The notes beneath the pieces were generated by a model, which saw only the letters and a list, made by a program, of their open reading frames with translations, made no database searches and was not told the DNA's origin. Shown here piece after piece: positions 1 through 9,487 of a stretch of 64,000 nt of DNA (its first letter is position 1; every line of letters begins with the position of its first letter). The DNA comes from Bosea sp. OAE506 (lineage in GTDB: Bacteria > Pseudomonadota > Alphaproteobacteria > Rhizobiales > Beijerinckiaceae): contig NZ_JBEPOB010000001.1 in assembly GCF_040546595.1 (NCBI RefSeq), forward strand, positions 1,799,001 to 1,863,000, given 5' to 3'. Both the position numbers and the translations under genes were made by a program.

Positions 1-534
1 GTCCAGCATCTGCCCGCCGGCCATGCCGCCAAGGCCGGAGGCGCGGGCCAGCGCCAGCACCAGCGCGGCGCGGATCTCGCCCGAGACGTGGGTCGCGGGG
101 TCAGCCAGCACCTCGAAGGCAAAGGTCAACAGCGTGTCGCCTGCGAGGATCGCGCTCGCTTCGTCATAGGCCTTGTGGACCGTCGGGCGGCCGCGGCGGG
201 TGTCGTCGTCATCCATGGCCGGCAGGTCATCATGAACCAGCGAATAGCAGTGGACGAGCTCGACCGCAGCGCCGGCCCGCAGGGCGGCCTCGGGCGCGAC
301 GCCGAAGAGGCGGGCGGTCTCGACGGTGAGGAAGGGCCGCAGTCGCTTGCCGCCGCCGAGCGCGCCATGGCGCATGGCTGCGAGCAGGCGGGCGGGGCGG
401 GCTATTTCGCCCTCGCGCGGGCTCTCGCCCAGCAGGTCGTCGAGCAGGGTCTCGATCGCGTCGGCGGTCCAGCCCAGCCGGGCGGCGAGCCCGTCGGCGT
501 CCTCGGGAGCGCGGCGGGTGGGGGCGGAACTCAT
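1..534 (-). CDS. Polyprenyl (farnesyl/geranylgeranyl-type) diphosphate synthase, 3' end outside window
   Basis: N-terminal 178 residues of a trans-isoprenyl diphosphate synthase; the gene runs off the left edge. Such enzymes condense isopentenyl diphosphate with an allylic diphosphate in the cytosol to make farnesyl or longer prenyl diphosphates. GGKRLRP at residues 61-67 and the first aspartate-rich motif, DDLPAMDDDD at 102-111, are intact; this motif is typical of bacterial IspA-type enzymes. The second aspartate-rich motif lies outside the window, so chain length cannot be judged. The ATG at 532-534 is divergent from mtgA, with 86 bases between the start codons. Family is certain; IspA versus another prenyl synthase is not. 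Confidence 0.9.
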   Translation of the reverse strand, partial: MSSAPTRRAPEDADGLAARLGWTADAIETLLDDLLGESPREGEIARPARLLAAMRHGALGGGKRLRPFLTVETARLFGVAPEAALRAGAAVELVHCYSLVHDDLPAMDDDDTRRGRPTVHKAYDEASAILAGDTLLTFAFEVLADPATHVSGEIRAALVLALARASGLGGMAGGQMLD

Positions 535-620
535 GCGCGGGCCTCGCGTTCGCTGACCGGCGGGGCTTGCCGGAGAGCGGCCGACCCGTCAAGCCGGAGG
601 CTGGCGCGGAGGCGAGGGGG

Positions 621-1331
621 ATGACGGCGATGGCGGGCGAACGGGCGGCAAGGCGGCGAAGCCCTGTCCTGCGCCTGCTGCGGACCCTGTGGTTCGCCCT
701 GCTGGCGCTGCCGGTCCTGCTGCTCGTCGCGATCCTGCTCTACGCCTTCGTGCCCGTGCCCTCGACGCTGATGATCGGGCGCTGGCTGACGCTCCAGCCC
801 GTCGAGCGGCAATGGGTGCCGCTGGCGGAGATTTCGCCGAACCTGATCCGCGCCGTGATCGCGGCCGAGGACCAGCGCTATTGCAGCCATCGCGGCGTCG
901 ACTGGGTCGAGCTCAACGCGGTGATGGAGGACGAGGACGGCCCCTCGCGCGGCGCCTCGACGCTCTCCATGCAGACGGCGAAGAACGTCTTTCTCTGGCC
1001 GGGCCGCTCCTATGTGCGCAAGGCGCTCGAGATCCCGCTGGCGATGGCGATCGACTTCGCCTGGGGCAAGCCGCGGGTGGTGGAGGTCTATCTCAATGTC
1101 GCCGAATGGGGGGAGGGCGTGTTCGGGGCGGAGGCCGCCGCACAACGCCATTTCGGCAAGCCGGCGGCGCGGCTGACGCCTGCCGAGGCGGCGCGGCTGG
1201 CCGGTGCCCTGCCCAACCCGCTGCTGCGGGACCCGGCCAAGCCGAACCGGGCCCTGCTCTCGGCGAGCGCGCGGGTGCAGCGCCGCGTCGGCCAGCTCGG
1301 CCCGCTGGGCGATTGCGCGGTCCCGGCGTGA
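621..1331 (+). CDS. mtgA: Monofunctional biosynthetic peptidoglycan transglycosylase
   Basis: 236-residue GT51 glycosyltransferase that polymerises lipid II into glycan strands at the periplasmic face of the inner membrane, without a transpeptidase domain. One membrane anchor lies at about residues 20-44. The catalytic motif EDQRYCSHRG at 83-92 carries the expected glutamate E83, and the second motif RGASTLSMQTAKNVFL spans 110-125. The start at 621 is preceded by GGCGAGG; an upstream in-frame start at 567 lacks such a site and would add a tail unusual for the family. The length is normal for MtgA. Confidence 0.95.
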   Translation: MTAMAGERAARRRSPVLRLLRTLWFALLALPVLLLVAILLYAFVPVPSTLMIGRWLTLQPVERQWVPLAEISPNLIRAVIAAEDQRYCSHRGVDWVELNAVMEDEDGPSRGASTLSMQTAKNVFLWPGRSYVRKALEIPLAMAIDFAWGKPRVVEVYLNVAEWGEGVFGAEAAAQRHFGKPAARLTPAEAARLAGALPNPLLRDPAKPNRALLSASARVQRRVGQLGPLGDCAVPA

Positions 1332-1490
1332 CGCGGGCTGGCCGGTCCGCGAGTCCGAAAAGCCGGATTCAGCACTAGCCAGCGCGGCCGCCAGCGTGTA
1401 TGGGCAACGCCTCACGAGATTGATCCGTCGTCGTGGCGGTGGCGTGGCCTGCGGGCAGCGCTTCCGGGCGGCGGCACGATGGAGAGTACA

Positions 1491-1676
1491 ATGGCCGTTC
1501 CGAAGAGAAAGACGTCGCCGTCGAAGCGCGGCATGCGCCGCTCGGCCGATGCGCTGAAGCAGCCCACCTATATCGAAGACAAGAACTCCGGCGAACTGCG
1601 CCGTCCGCATCATGTCGACCTGAAGTCGGGCATGTATCGCGGCCGCCAGGTGCTGAAGGCCAAGACCGAAGCCTGA
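1491..1676 (+). CDS. rpmF: 50S ribosomal protein L32
   Basis: 61-residue L32 of the large ribosomal subunit. It begins with the family's [18 protein letters not shown] signature, so the ATG at 1491 is used and not the in-frame ATG at 1479. It lacks the zinc-binding cysteines of some L32 proteins, as is usual in alphaproteobacteria. A clear intrinsic terminator follows about 60 bases downstream, which suggests a short transcription unit. Confidence 0.97.
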   Translation: MAVPKRKTSPSKRGMRRSADALKQPTYIEDKNSGELRRPHHVDLKSGMYRGRQVLKAKTEA

Positions 1677-1735
1677 GAGGCCGAGGTCTGAGACCCGATA
1701 GGGTCTCCCCGAAAGCGCTGCCCTGCAGCGTCACG

Positions 1736-1760
1736 AGCCGGCCGCGAGGCCGGCTTTTTT
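1736..1760 (+). terminator. Intrinsic terminator after rpmF
   Basis: AGCCGGCC and GGCCGGCT form a perfect 8-bp GC-rich stem around a GCGA loop, followed at once by a run of T. This is a textbook Rho-independent terminator on the plus strand. It is one of the few in the window with a real T tract. Confidence 0.9.
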
Positions 1761-1799
1761 CGTTGGGCGAGCGCCTGACGCTCTCCGCTGTCGGTGAGG

Positions 1800-1997
1800 T
1801 CAGCCGCGGAACCTGGCGCCGGCCCGCGTCAGTCGCGTGGCGGCGCGATAATGGCCTGCGGCGATCTGGGGTGTCTCGCGTCCACGACGGGCGAAGGGGC
1901 CGATCTCGGCCTGGCTTGCCGCGAGCTGCAGCATCAGCATGGCGGAGCCCGCCGCTGCACGCTCGTTCGCCTGATCCCGATGCTCCGATTCGGCCAT
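1800..1997 (-). CDS. Possible small hypothetical protein
   Basis: 65-residue reading frame on the minus strand, in the otherwise empty space between rpmF and the c-di-GMP gene. GGAG sits about nine bases before the ATG at 1997. The product is alanine- and arginine-rich, with a hydrophobic run near residues 17-28, and resembles no family I recognise. The frame may be chance in GC-rich DNA. Nothing else was seen in 1761-2165. Confidence 0.3.
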   Translation of the reverse strand: MAESEHRDQANERAAAGSAMLMLQLAASQAEIGPFARRGRETPQIAAGHYRAATRLTRAGARFRG

Positions 1998-2165
1998 GTG
2001 CCACTCCGATACGCAAACGCGGTGTCAGAGGGGAAAGTTGCAAGGGGCCGGCCAGGCTTAACGGCGTGTTAAGAACACTTACTGCATCGTTTCCGGACAT
2101 CTTTCCCCGCCCGCGAACCGTCCTGCGCTCGTCGGGCGTCCCGTCCTCCCGAGGCTGCTTCACCG

Positions 2166-3860
2166 ATGCCGGTGCCGTCGATCTTCAGTGCGCGTGACGA
2201 GGCTCGCGTCGATCCGCGCAACCTGCTCTCGTCGATCGGCGAAGTCGTCTACAGCTGGGACATCCAGAGCGACACCCTGCAATGGGGCCCGAACGCGGCC
2301 GATGTGCTCGGCCCGATTCCCGCCACGGCCATGTCGCGGGGCCTCGGCTTCGCCGGGCTGGTCGAGCCGGGCAGCGGCCGCAGCCGCTACGACGCCGTCT
2401 TCTCCTCCGGCGGGCAGGACCAGGGCGAGGGCGTGATCTACCGGACGCGCTATGCGGCGGAACTCGCCGGGCGCCGGATGTGGGTCGAGGATGCCGGGCG
2501 CTGGTTCGCCGGCACCGATGGCCGCCCCGCCTGTGCGCGTGGCATGCTGCGGCTCGAACGCCAGGTCCGCCCCGACGAGCTGCTCGGCCAGACCGGCGAG
2601 CTCGGCGACCGCTCGGCCCTGCTCGACCGCCTGTCCTCGGCGCTGACGGAGCATCTCCCGGCTGAGCGCAACGTCGTCATCCTGGTCGCGGCTATCGACG
2701 AACTGGCACGGCTGAACGACGATTTCGGCCACGAGGCCACCGACGAGATCATCGGCGTGGTGCAGGAGCGGTTGCGCTCGGTGACGCGCCGGCGCGACCA
2801 TCTCGTGCGCTATTCCGGCAACCGCTTCGCGATCCTCCTGACCGGCTGCCCGCAGAACCAGGTCGAGGCCGCGGCGCGCCGCTTCAGCAAGGCCGTGGCG
2901 CAAGCCGCCATCGAGACCGCGCGTGGCATCGCGCTGGTGCGGCTGCGGGTCGGCGCGGCGATCGCGCCCGATCTCTCCAACCATGCCGGGACGCTGCTGT
3001 CGGCGGCCGAAAATGCGCTCGCCGGCGCCAAGGCCGGCGCCTCGGACGCTGCGGTGATCGCGCGCCGGCAGGAAAGCCGCGAGCGGGTCGACCAGGATTC
3101 GGGCTTCGACGTCAGCGCCCTGGCGGCCCTGAACGAGCGCCGGATCGAGCTGGCGCTGCAGCCGATCGTGCGCGCGACGACGCGCGAGATCGCCTTTCAC
3201 GAGGCACTGCTGCGGGTCTTCTTCGGGCGCGACGGCGCCTTCTTCGCGACCGCCGAGCTGATTCCGATGCTGGAGCGCCGCGGGCTGGTGCGGCTCTTCG
3301 ACCACCGCGTGCTGGAACTGGCAGCGGCGCTGCTGGCGGATGAACCGGCGCTCTCGCTTTCGGTCAACGTCTCGCCGCGCTCACTCTCGGATCCCGAATG
3401 GATGGACGCCTTCCTCGCCTGCACCAGCGGCGGGCGCGGGCTGGCGGAGCGGCTGATCGTCGAGATCACGGAGACGGCGACGATCGAGAACCCGACGCGG
3501 ATCGCCCGGCTGCTCGGCCAGATCAAGGAGCGCGGCGCGCGCGTGGCCATCGACGATTTCGGCGCCGGCCACACCTCGCTGCGGCATCTGCGGGCCTTCC
3601 CGATCGACGTGCTCAAGATCGACGGCACCTTCACCCAGAACCTGCGCCGCTCGACTGACGACCGCTTCTATGTCCGCACGCTGATCGACCTCGCGCGCCA
3701 TCTCGGTGTCGATACGGTGGCGGAATGGGTCGACGACGAGATGCAGGCACGGATGCTCGCCGACTGGGGCGTCACCTATCTGCAGGGGCATCTGGTCGGG
3801 AAAGCCGAACTGCGGCGACCGCCGGCGATCGCCCGAAGCGGCAAGCTCGCGGCCGGTTGA
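2166..3860 (+). CDS. PAS / degenerate GGDEF / EAL cyclic-di-GMP phosphodiesterase
   Basis: 564-residue cytosolic protein for c-di-GMP turnover. An N-terminal PAS-like sensor (about 15-140) precedes a GGDEF-type domain (about 160-300) and an EAL domain (about 320-550). The GGDEF signature is replaced by SGNRF, so cyclase activity is unlikely. The EAL domain keeps EALLR, the SVNVSPRSL asparagine, the EITET glutamate, the DDFGAGHTSL aspartate pair and LKID lysine. The later AEGVE motif reads AEWVD but keeps the first glutamate. I infer an active phosphodiesterase with a regulatory GGDEF domain. No membrane segment was seen; the gene stands alone. Confidence 0.88.
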   Translation: MPVPSIFSARDEARVDPRNLLSSIGEVVYSWDIQSDTLQWGPNAADVLGPIPATAMSRGLGFAGLVEPGSGRSRYDAVFSSGGQDQGEGVIYRTRYAAELAGRRMWVEDAGRWFAGTDGRPACARGMLRLERQVRPDELLGQTGELGDRSALLDRLSSALTEHLPAERNVVILVAAIDELARLNDDFGHEATDEIIGVVQERLRSVTRRRDHLVRYSGNRFAILLTGCPQNQVEAAARRFSKAVAQAAIETARGIALVRLRVGAAIAPDLSNHAGTLLSAAENALAGAKAGASDAAVIARRQESRERVDQDSGFDVSALAALNERRIELALQPIVRATTREIAFHEALLRVFFGRDGAFFATAELIPMLERRGLVRLFDHRVLELAAALLADEPALSLSVNVSPRSLSDPEWMDAFLACTSGGRGLAERLIVEITETATIENPTRIARLLGQIKERGARVAIDDFGAGHTSLRHLRAFPIDVLKIDGTFTQNLRRSTDDRFYVRTLIDLARHLGVDTVAEWVDDEMQARMLADWGVTYLQGHLVGKAELRRPPAIARSGKLAAG

Positions 3861-3908
3861 CGAGCCGGGAGGCTGGCGGAACGGCTGTCGGCCGCTCCGC
3901 CCCCGCGT

Positions 3909-4505
3909 TCACTTCGTCTTGGCGAGCTTGTCCAGCCGGTCGCGCATCTCGCTCAGCTCGCGCTTGAGGTCGCCGAGATCGTCGCCCTTGGCAGGCGCTG
4001 CGGCCGAGGCCTCTTCCTGCGCCTTGGCGGCGGCCGCCGCGGCGAAGGGATTGAACATCCGGAAGGCCTCGGTGAAGATCGCCATGTTGGCGCGCGTCTG
4101 GGCCTGCAGCGCATCCATGGCGCCGCCGCCGAGCGCACCGCCCGAGAAGGCCTTGGTCATCTGCTCGCGGAACTGCCCCTGGTCCTTGGTCAGGCTGTCC
4201 ATCGAGAATTCGAGATAGCGCGGCACCAGGGCCTGCATGCTGTCGCCGTAGAAGCGGATGAGCTGGCGCAGGAAGGCGATCGGCAGCAGGTTCTGCCCGT
4301 CCTTGGATTCCTCGTCAAAGATGATCTGCGCCAGGACCGACCGGGTGATGTCCTCGCCCGACTTGGCATCGTAGACCACGAAATCCTCGCCGTTGCGGAC
4401 CAGCCCCGCAAGGTCCTCCAGCGTGACGTAGGAGCTTGTGCCGGTGTGATAGAGGCGGCGGTTGGCGTATTTCTTGATGACGGTCGGTTCTTTGTCGCTA
4501 GCCAT
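3909..4505 (-). CDS. phaR: Polyhydroxyalkanoate synthesis repressor PhaR
   Basis: 198-residue PhaR regulator, which represses phasin and PHA-cycle genes and is released by binding PHB granules. The N-terminal PHB/PHA accumulation domain begins TVIKKYANRRLYHT (about 8-21), and a second conserved domain lies at about 70-115. The C-terminus is an alanine-rich stretch and a short coiled coil. I chose the ATG at 4505 and not the ATG two codons upstream, because AGGATG is well spaced before 4505 but too close to 4511. It is divergent from phaA. Confidence 0.93.
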   Translation of the reverse strand: MASDKEPTVIKKYANRRLYHTGTSSYVTLEDLAGLVRNGEDFVVYDAKSGEDITRSVLAQIIFDEESKDGQNLLPIAFLRQLIRFYGDSMQALVPRYLEFSMDSLTKDQGQFREQMTKAFSGGALGGGAMDALQAQTRANMAIFTEAFRMFNPFAAAAAAKAQEEASAAAPAKGDDLGDLKRELSEMRDRLDKLAKTK

Positions 4506-4652
4506 CAGCATCCTGCACGTTGGTCCGTAGCCTTCCGCGAAGATCGCGCGACGGCCGGACTGACGGTCTCCCGGGAGCGATGGTAGCCGCTGCGGCGCCC
4601 GTCGCAAGTTTTTTGAGCGCCGGCCGGGAAATGCCGATCACAGCATGGGCGA

Positions 4653-4693
4653 TGCGGCATGTCTTTGCGGCATCTCAAGGATCGGCTGCCGCA
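4653..4693. promoter_or_regulatory. Three TGCSGCA palindromes between phaR and phaA
   Basis: The divergent phaR/phaA spacer (4506-4813) carries three 7-bp palindromes: TGCGGCA at 4653-4659, TGCGGCA at 4666-4672 and TGCCGCA at 4687-4693. PhaR proteins are known to bind TGC-rich sites, so these may be its operators; that is inference. I saw no convincing -35/-10 pair in the spacer. Confidence 0.3.
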
Positions 4694-4723
4694 AGTTTGC
4701 GCGCGGGCATCTCTTTCGGCTGA

Positions 4724-5992
<1,269 letters not shown>

Positions 5993-5999
5993 GAGCGCG

Positions 6000-6215
6000 A
6001 TGGCGCGCCAGACGACGCTCTACCGCTATCTGACCGGGCCGGACGATGCCTCCTTCTGCCATCGCGTCTCGGAGGCGCTGAGCCAGGGCTGGGTGCTCTA
6101 CGGGCACCCGACCCTGACCTTTGACGCCGCGCAAGGCCGCGTCGTCTGCGGCCAGGCCATCATCAAGGACATCGAGGGGCCCTACACGCCCGATCTGAAG
6201 CTGTCGGAACAATAG
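6000..6215 (+). CDS. DUF1737 domain protein in the phaA-phaB operon
   Basis: 71-residue protein matching the small DUF1737 family as I recall it (YRYLTGPDD near the start, then GWxLYGxPTLTF and GQAIIKD). No function is established. It begins 7 bases after phaA and ends 35 bases before phaB, so it is almost certainly co-transcribed with PHB synthesis genes. It has no signal peptide or membrane segment. A role linked to thiolase or PHB metabolism is inferred from position alone. Confidence 0.85.
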   Translation: MARQTTLYRYLTGPDDASFCHRVSEALSQGWVLYGHPTLTFDAAQGRVVCGQAIIKDIEGPYTPDLKLSEQ

Positions 6216-6250
6216 CGCGGCGCCCACGCCGCCATGAGGAGGGACGAAGC

Positions 6251-6973
6251 ATGACGAAGGTGGCTCTTGTCACGGGGGGAACGCGGGGCATCGGGGCGGC
6301 GATCAGCCGGGCCCTGCAGGAGGCCGGCCACAAGGTCGCCGCCAGCTATGCCGGCAATGACGAGGCGGCCGCCAAGTTCCAGGCCGAGACCGGCATCCCG
6401 GTGTTCAAATGGGATGTCGGCGACTACGACGCCTGCGCCGCGGGCATCGCCAAGGTCGAGGCCGATATCGGGCCGATCGACATCCTTGTGAACAATGCCG
6501 GCATCACTCGCGACGGCTTCTTCCACAAGATGACGCGCGAGCAGTGGTCGGACGTGATCCGCACCAATCTCGACTCGCTGTTCAACATGACGCGCCCGGT
6601 GATCGAGGGCATGCGCGCCCGCTCCTTCGGCCGCATCATCGTGATCTCCTCGATCAACGGCCAGAAGGGCCAGATGGGGCAGGTCAATTACTCCGCCGCC
6701 AAGGCCGGCGACATCGGCTTCGTCAAGGCGCTGGCGCAGGAGAACGCCAACAAGGGCATCACCGTCAACGCGATCACGCCGGGCTATATCGGCACCGACA
6801 TGGTCGCTGCGATGCCCGAGGAGGCGCTGAAGCGCGTCGTCGCCGGTATCCCGGTGGGCCGTCTCGGCAAGCCCGAGGAGATCGCCGCGATGGTCGTCTT
6901 CCTCGCCTCCGAGCAGGGCGCTTTCGCCACCGGCGCAACCTTCGCGGTTAATGGCGGCCAGTACATGGCGTGA
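6251..6973 (+). CDS. phaB: Acetoacetyl-CoA reductase
   Basis: 240-residue short-chain dehydrogenase that reduces acetoacetyl-CoA to (R)-3-hydroxybutyryl-CoA with NADPH. The cofactor glycine motif TGGTRGIG is at 8-15, NNAG at 81-84, and the catalytic serine, Y147 and K151 (YSAAK) are in place. The adjacent phaA supports PhaB over the related FabG. A GAGG-type site precedes the ATG. No PHA synthase gene (phaC) is in the window. Confidence 0.95.
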   Translation: MTKVALVTGGTRGIGAAISRALQEAGHKVAASYAGNDEAAAKFQAETGIPVFKWDVGDYDACAAGIAKVEADIGPIDILVNNAGITRDGFFHKMTREQWSDVIRTNLDSLFNMTRPVIEGMRARSFGRIIVISSINGQKGQMGQVNYSAAKAGDIGFVKALAQENANKGITVNAITPGYIGTDMVAAMPEEALKRVVAGIPVGRLGKPEEIAAMVVFLASEQGAFATGATFAVNGGQYMA

Positions 6974-6986
6974 GGGATCGGCGCGT

Positions 6987-7080
6987 GATTCCCGGGCGCC
7001 GCAGCGCGGCGACCCGGGAATTGCGTGCCAACAGAGGCGCCCACTTTCTGGGAGATGCTCGGGGCGAGCCCGAGCATGAC
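6987..7080. repeat. Family A palindromic element (two hairpins) after phaB
   Basis: Two hairpins: one with ATTCCCGGG/CCCGGGAAT arms at about 6987-7021, and one with GATGCTCGGG and CCCGAGCATGAC arms at about 7053-7080. It lies between the convergent ends of phaB and the MFS gene. Confidence 0.8.
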
Positions 7081-7088
7081 ATTCCGGC

Positions 7089-8282
7089 TTAGCCCCGCCG
7101 CGATTTCGGCAGCAGGAAGGTCAGCAGACCCAGGGCCGGCAGCCAGGCCGTGATGCGGAAGACCTCGACGATGCCGATCTTGTCGGCGAGTGCGCCGAGC
7201 ACGGCCGCCGCGATGCCGGCCAGCCCGAAGGACAGCCCGTAGAACAGCCCGCCGACCAGCCCGACGCGGTGGGGCACGAGATCGATGGCGTAGATCAGGA
7301 TCGCCGAGAAGGCGCTCGCCATGACGAAGCTGATGATCACGCTGAGCACGCCGGTCCAGAACAGATCGGCATGGGGCAGCATGAGCGCAAACGGCAAAGA
7401 CCCCACGATGGAAAGCCAGATCACCCGGTCGCGGCCGATGCGGTCTCCAACCATGCCGCCGATGATCACGCCGAAGGTCGAGACCAGCAGATAGAGGAAC
7501 AGCATGATCTGCGAGAGCTGCACCGTGATCTCGAAGCGCGTCATCAGGTAGAAGGTGTAATAGGAGGTGAAGGCGGCGTTGTAGCCGTTCTTCGAGACCA
7601 GCAGCAGGATCAGGATCGTCATCGCGAAGAGCACGCGCCCCCGCGAGAGGCCATGCGCGGCGGTCTCGTCGCCATGGCCCTTGGGCTGGCTGCGGCGGAA
7701 GGCGCTGTAGCGCGAGGCGGTCCAGGACATCAGAACCATCGCGACCAGCACGACGATGGAGAACCAGGCCAGGCTCGACTGGCCGCGCGGGACGACGATC
7801 GCCGCCGCCAGCAACGGGCCGATCGCATAGCCGGCATGGCCGCCGACCTGGAACAGCCCCTGTGCCAGGCCCTGGCGGCCGGCGGCGGCATGGCGGGCCA
7901 TGCGCGTCGCCTCAGGGTGGAACACGGCCGAGCCGAGCCCGACCAGCGCGGCGGCCAACAGGACCATCGGGTAGCTCGTCGCGAAGGCGAGCGTCATGAG
8001 CCCGAGCAGCGTCGCGCCCATGCCGGCAACCATCGCATAGGGCCAGGGGCGCTTGTCGGTCAGCCAGCCGAGCAGCGGCTGCAGCAGGGACGACGTCACC
8101 TGGAAGGCCAGCGTGATCAGGCCGATCTGGCCGAAATCGAGCTGGAAGTTCTCCTTGATCAGCGGGTAGAGCGCCGGGATCATCGACTGAAGCAGATCGT
8201 TCAGCAGATGTGCCGCGCTCAGCGCGATGAGGATCGGGATCAGCGGGCGGCGCTCGGTGGCCGGCATCGAGAGTGTCGTCAT
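7089..8282 (-). CDS. MFS transporter, fosmidomycin-resistance (Fsr) type
   Basis: 397-residue inner-membrane protein with about 12 membrane segments. It resembles the Fsr subgroup of the major facilitator superfamily, with HPEATRMARHAAAGRQGLAQ and FQVGGHAGYAIGP near residues 120-160. Characterised Fsr proteins export fosmidomycin and similar compounds by proton antiport; the substrate here is unknown. The start is ATG at 8282. It has no partner gene. Confidence 0.85.
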   Translation of the reverse strand: MTTLSMPATERRPLIPILIALSAAHLLNDLLQSMIPALYPLIKENFQLDFGQIGLITLAFQVTSSLLQPLLGWLTDKRPWPYAMVAGMGATLLGLMTLAFATSYPMVLLAAALVGLGSAVFHPEATRMARHAAAGRQGLAQGLFQVGGHAGYAIGPLLAAAIVVPRGQSSLAWFSIVVLVAMVLMSWTASRYSAFRRSQPKGHGDETAAHGLSRGRVLFAMTILILLLVSKNGYNAAFTSYYTFYLMTRFEITVQLSQIMLFLYLLVSTFGVIIGGMVGDRIGRDRVIWLSIVGSLPFALMLPHADLFWTGVLSVIISFVMASAFSAILIYAIDLVPHRVGLVGGLFYGLSFGLAGIAAAVLGALADKIGIVEVFRITAWLPALGLLTFLLPKSRRG

Positions 8283-8412
8283 GGCCCTGACGCTTGATCC
8301 TTGCGCCCGTCGCGGTCAATGGCGCTGCGCGGCGTGCCGATCATGGCCGCCATGGCGCCAAGGCCGTGCTGCGCTGCGTTGAGACGCTAACAGCTTGGTC
8401 GTTTAGAACCAC

Positions 8413-8454
8413 GCCGTCATCCCGGGTCTCCCTTCGGTCGCCCGGGATGACGGC
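8413..8454. repeat. Family A single hairpin
   Basis: GCCGTCATCCCGGG and its complement CCCGGGATGACGGC form a 14-bp stem with a short loop, between the divergent MFS and EamA genes. It is the single-hairpin version of family A. Confidence 0.85.
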
Positions 8455-8539
8455 ACATTTATCTGCGCCCGCCCACTATCGGCTTTCCGCCGGCCGCCTG
8501 CTATCGAGGCCGCCAGCCCGCTCCAACCCCGCCGCGCCC

Positions 8540-9403
8540 ATGACCTCCCGCACCGCCACCCTCATCGGCGCCCTCGCCATCCTGCTCTGGTCGACGCTCG
8601 CGCTGTTCACGGCGATGAGCGGACGGGTGCCGCCGTTCCAGCTCGTCGGCATGACCTTCGTGATCGGCGGGCTGTTGATCCTCGCCATCGCTGCTGGGCG
8701 CGGGCAGCTCTCGCGCATCCGCCCAACGCCGGCCTCCTTCGCGCTGGGGCTCTACGGCCCCTTCGGCGACACGGCGCTGTATTATGCGGCGGTGAAGACG
8801 GCGCCGGCCGCCGAGGCGAACCTGATCCATTATCTCTGGCCGCTGCTGATCGTGCTGTTTGCGGCGCTTTTGCCGGGCGGGCGGCTGCGGCCGCGGCATC
8901 TGGTCGGCGCGCTGATCGGCCTGGCTGCGACCGCTCTGCTGGTTTCGGGCGGGCTCGGGGCCGGGCAGGGGCTGGCGCTCGGGCATATCCTCGCGGCGCT
9001 CGGCGCCTTCGTCTGGGCGAGCTATTCGGTGGCCTCGCGCCGCTTCGCTGCGGTGCCCTCGGAGAGCCTGTGCCTCACCATGCTCGGCTGCGCCGTGCCG
9101 GCCTTCGCCTGCCATCTCGCCTTCGAGACGACGCTGTGGACGCTGACGGCGACCGAATGGGTCGGCGTGCTCGGGCTCGGCCTTGGCTCGATTGGCCTCG
9201 CCTTCGTCGTCTGGGACATCGGCATGAAGCAGGGCGATGTCGCGCTGCTCGGCGTCGCTTCTTACGCCGCCCCGGTGCTCTCGACGATCATCCTCGTGCT
9301 TGCGGGCTACGCCCAGCCGAGCTGGCTACTCGCCGTGTCCTGCGTGCTGATCGTGGTCGGGGCGGTGGTGGCGAGCTACGGCCCGCGTCATGGTCGGCCT
9401 TGA
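8540..9403 (+). CDS. EamA/DMT-family exporter (aromatic amino acid exporter-like)
   Basis: 287-residue inner-membrane protein with about ten hydrophobic segments arranged as two EamA repeats, the drug/metabolite transporter architecture. It resembles the YddG-type group of amino acid exporters, but the substrate cannot be read from sequence. The ATG at 8540 starts directly at the first membrane segment; in-frame codons upstream run through a palindromic repeat and are not protein-like. The last five residues (RHGRP) and the stop are encoded inside a family A repeat. Confidence 0.85.
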   Translation: MTSRTATLIGALAILLWSTLALFTAMSGRVPPFQLVGMTFVIGGLLILAIAAGRGQLSRIRPTPASFALGLYGPFGDTALYYAAVKTAPAAEANLIHYLWPLLIVLFAALLPGGRLRPRHLVGALIGLAATALLVSGGLGAGQGLALGHILAALGAFVWASYSVASRRFAAVPSESLCLTMLGCAVPAFACHLAFETTLWTLTATEWVGVLGLGLGSIGLAFVVWDIGMKQGDVALLGVASYAAPVLSTIILVLAGYAQPSWLLAVSCVLIVVGAVVASYGPRHGRP

Positions 9404-9462
9404 GCCGACCAGCTCGTGCAGGAGATCCTCGGGTCTGCGCTGCGCTTCGCCCGAGGATGACG
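9386..9462. repeat. Family A palindromic element overlapping the end of the EamA gene
   Basis: The first hairpin (CGTCATGGTCGGC with GCCGACC) contains the stop codon of the EamA gene. The second (GATCCTCGGG with CCCGAGGATGACG) lies just past the end of the TIGR02302 gene. Confidence 0.85.
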
Positions 9463-9487
9463 ATCGGCGGCCTTTGGCCGCCAAGCG

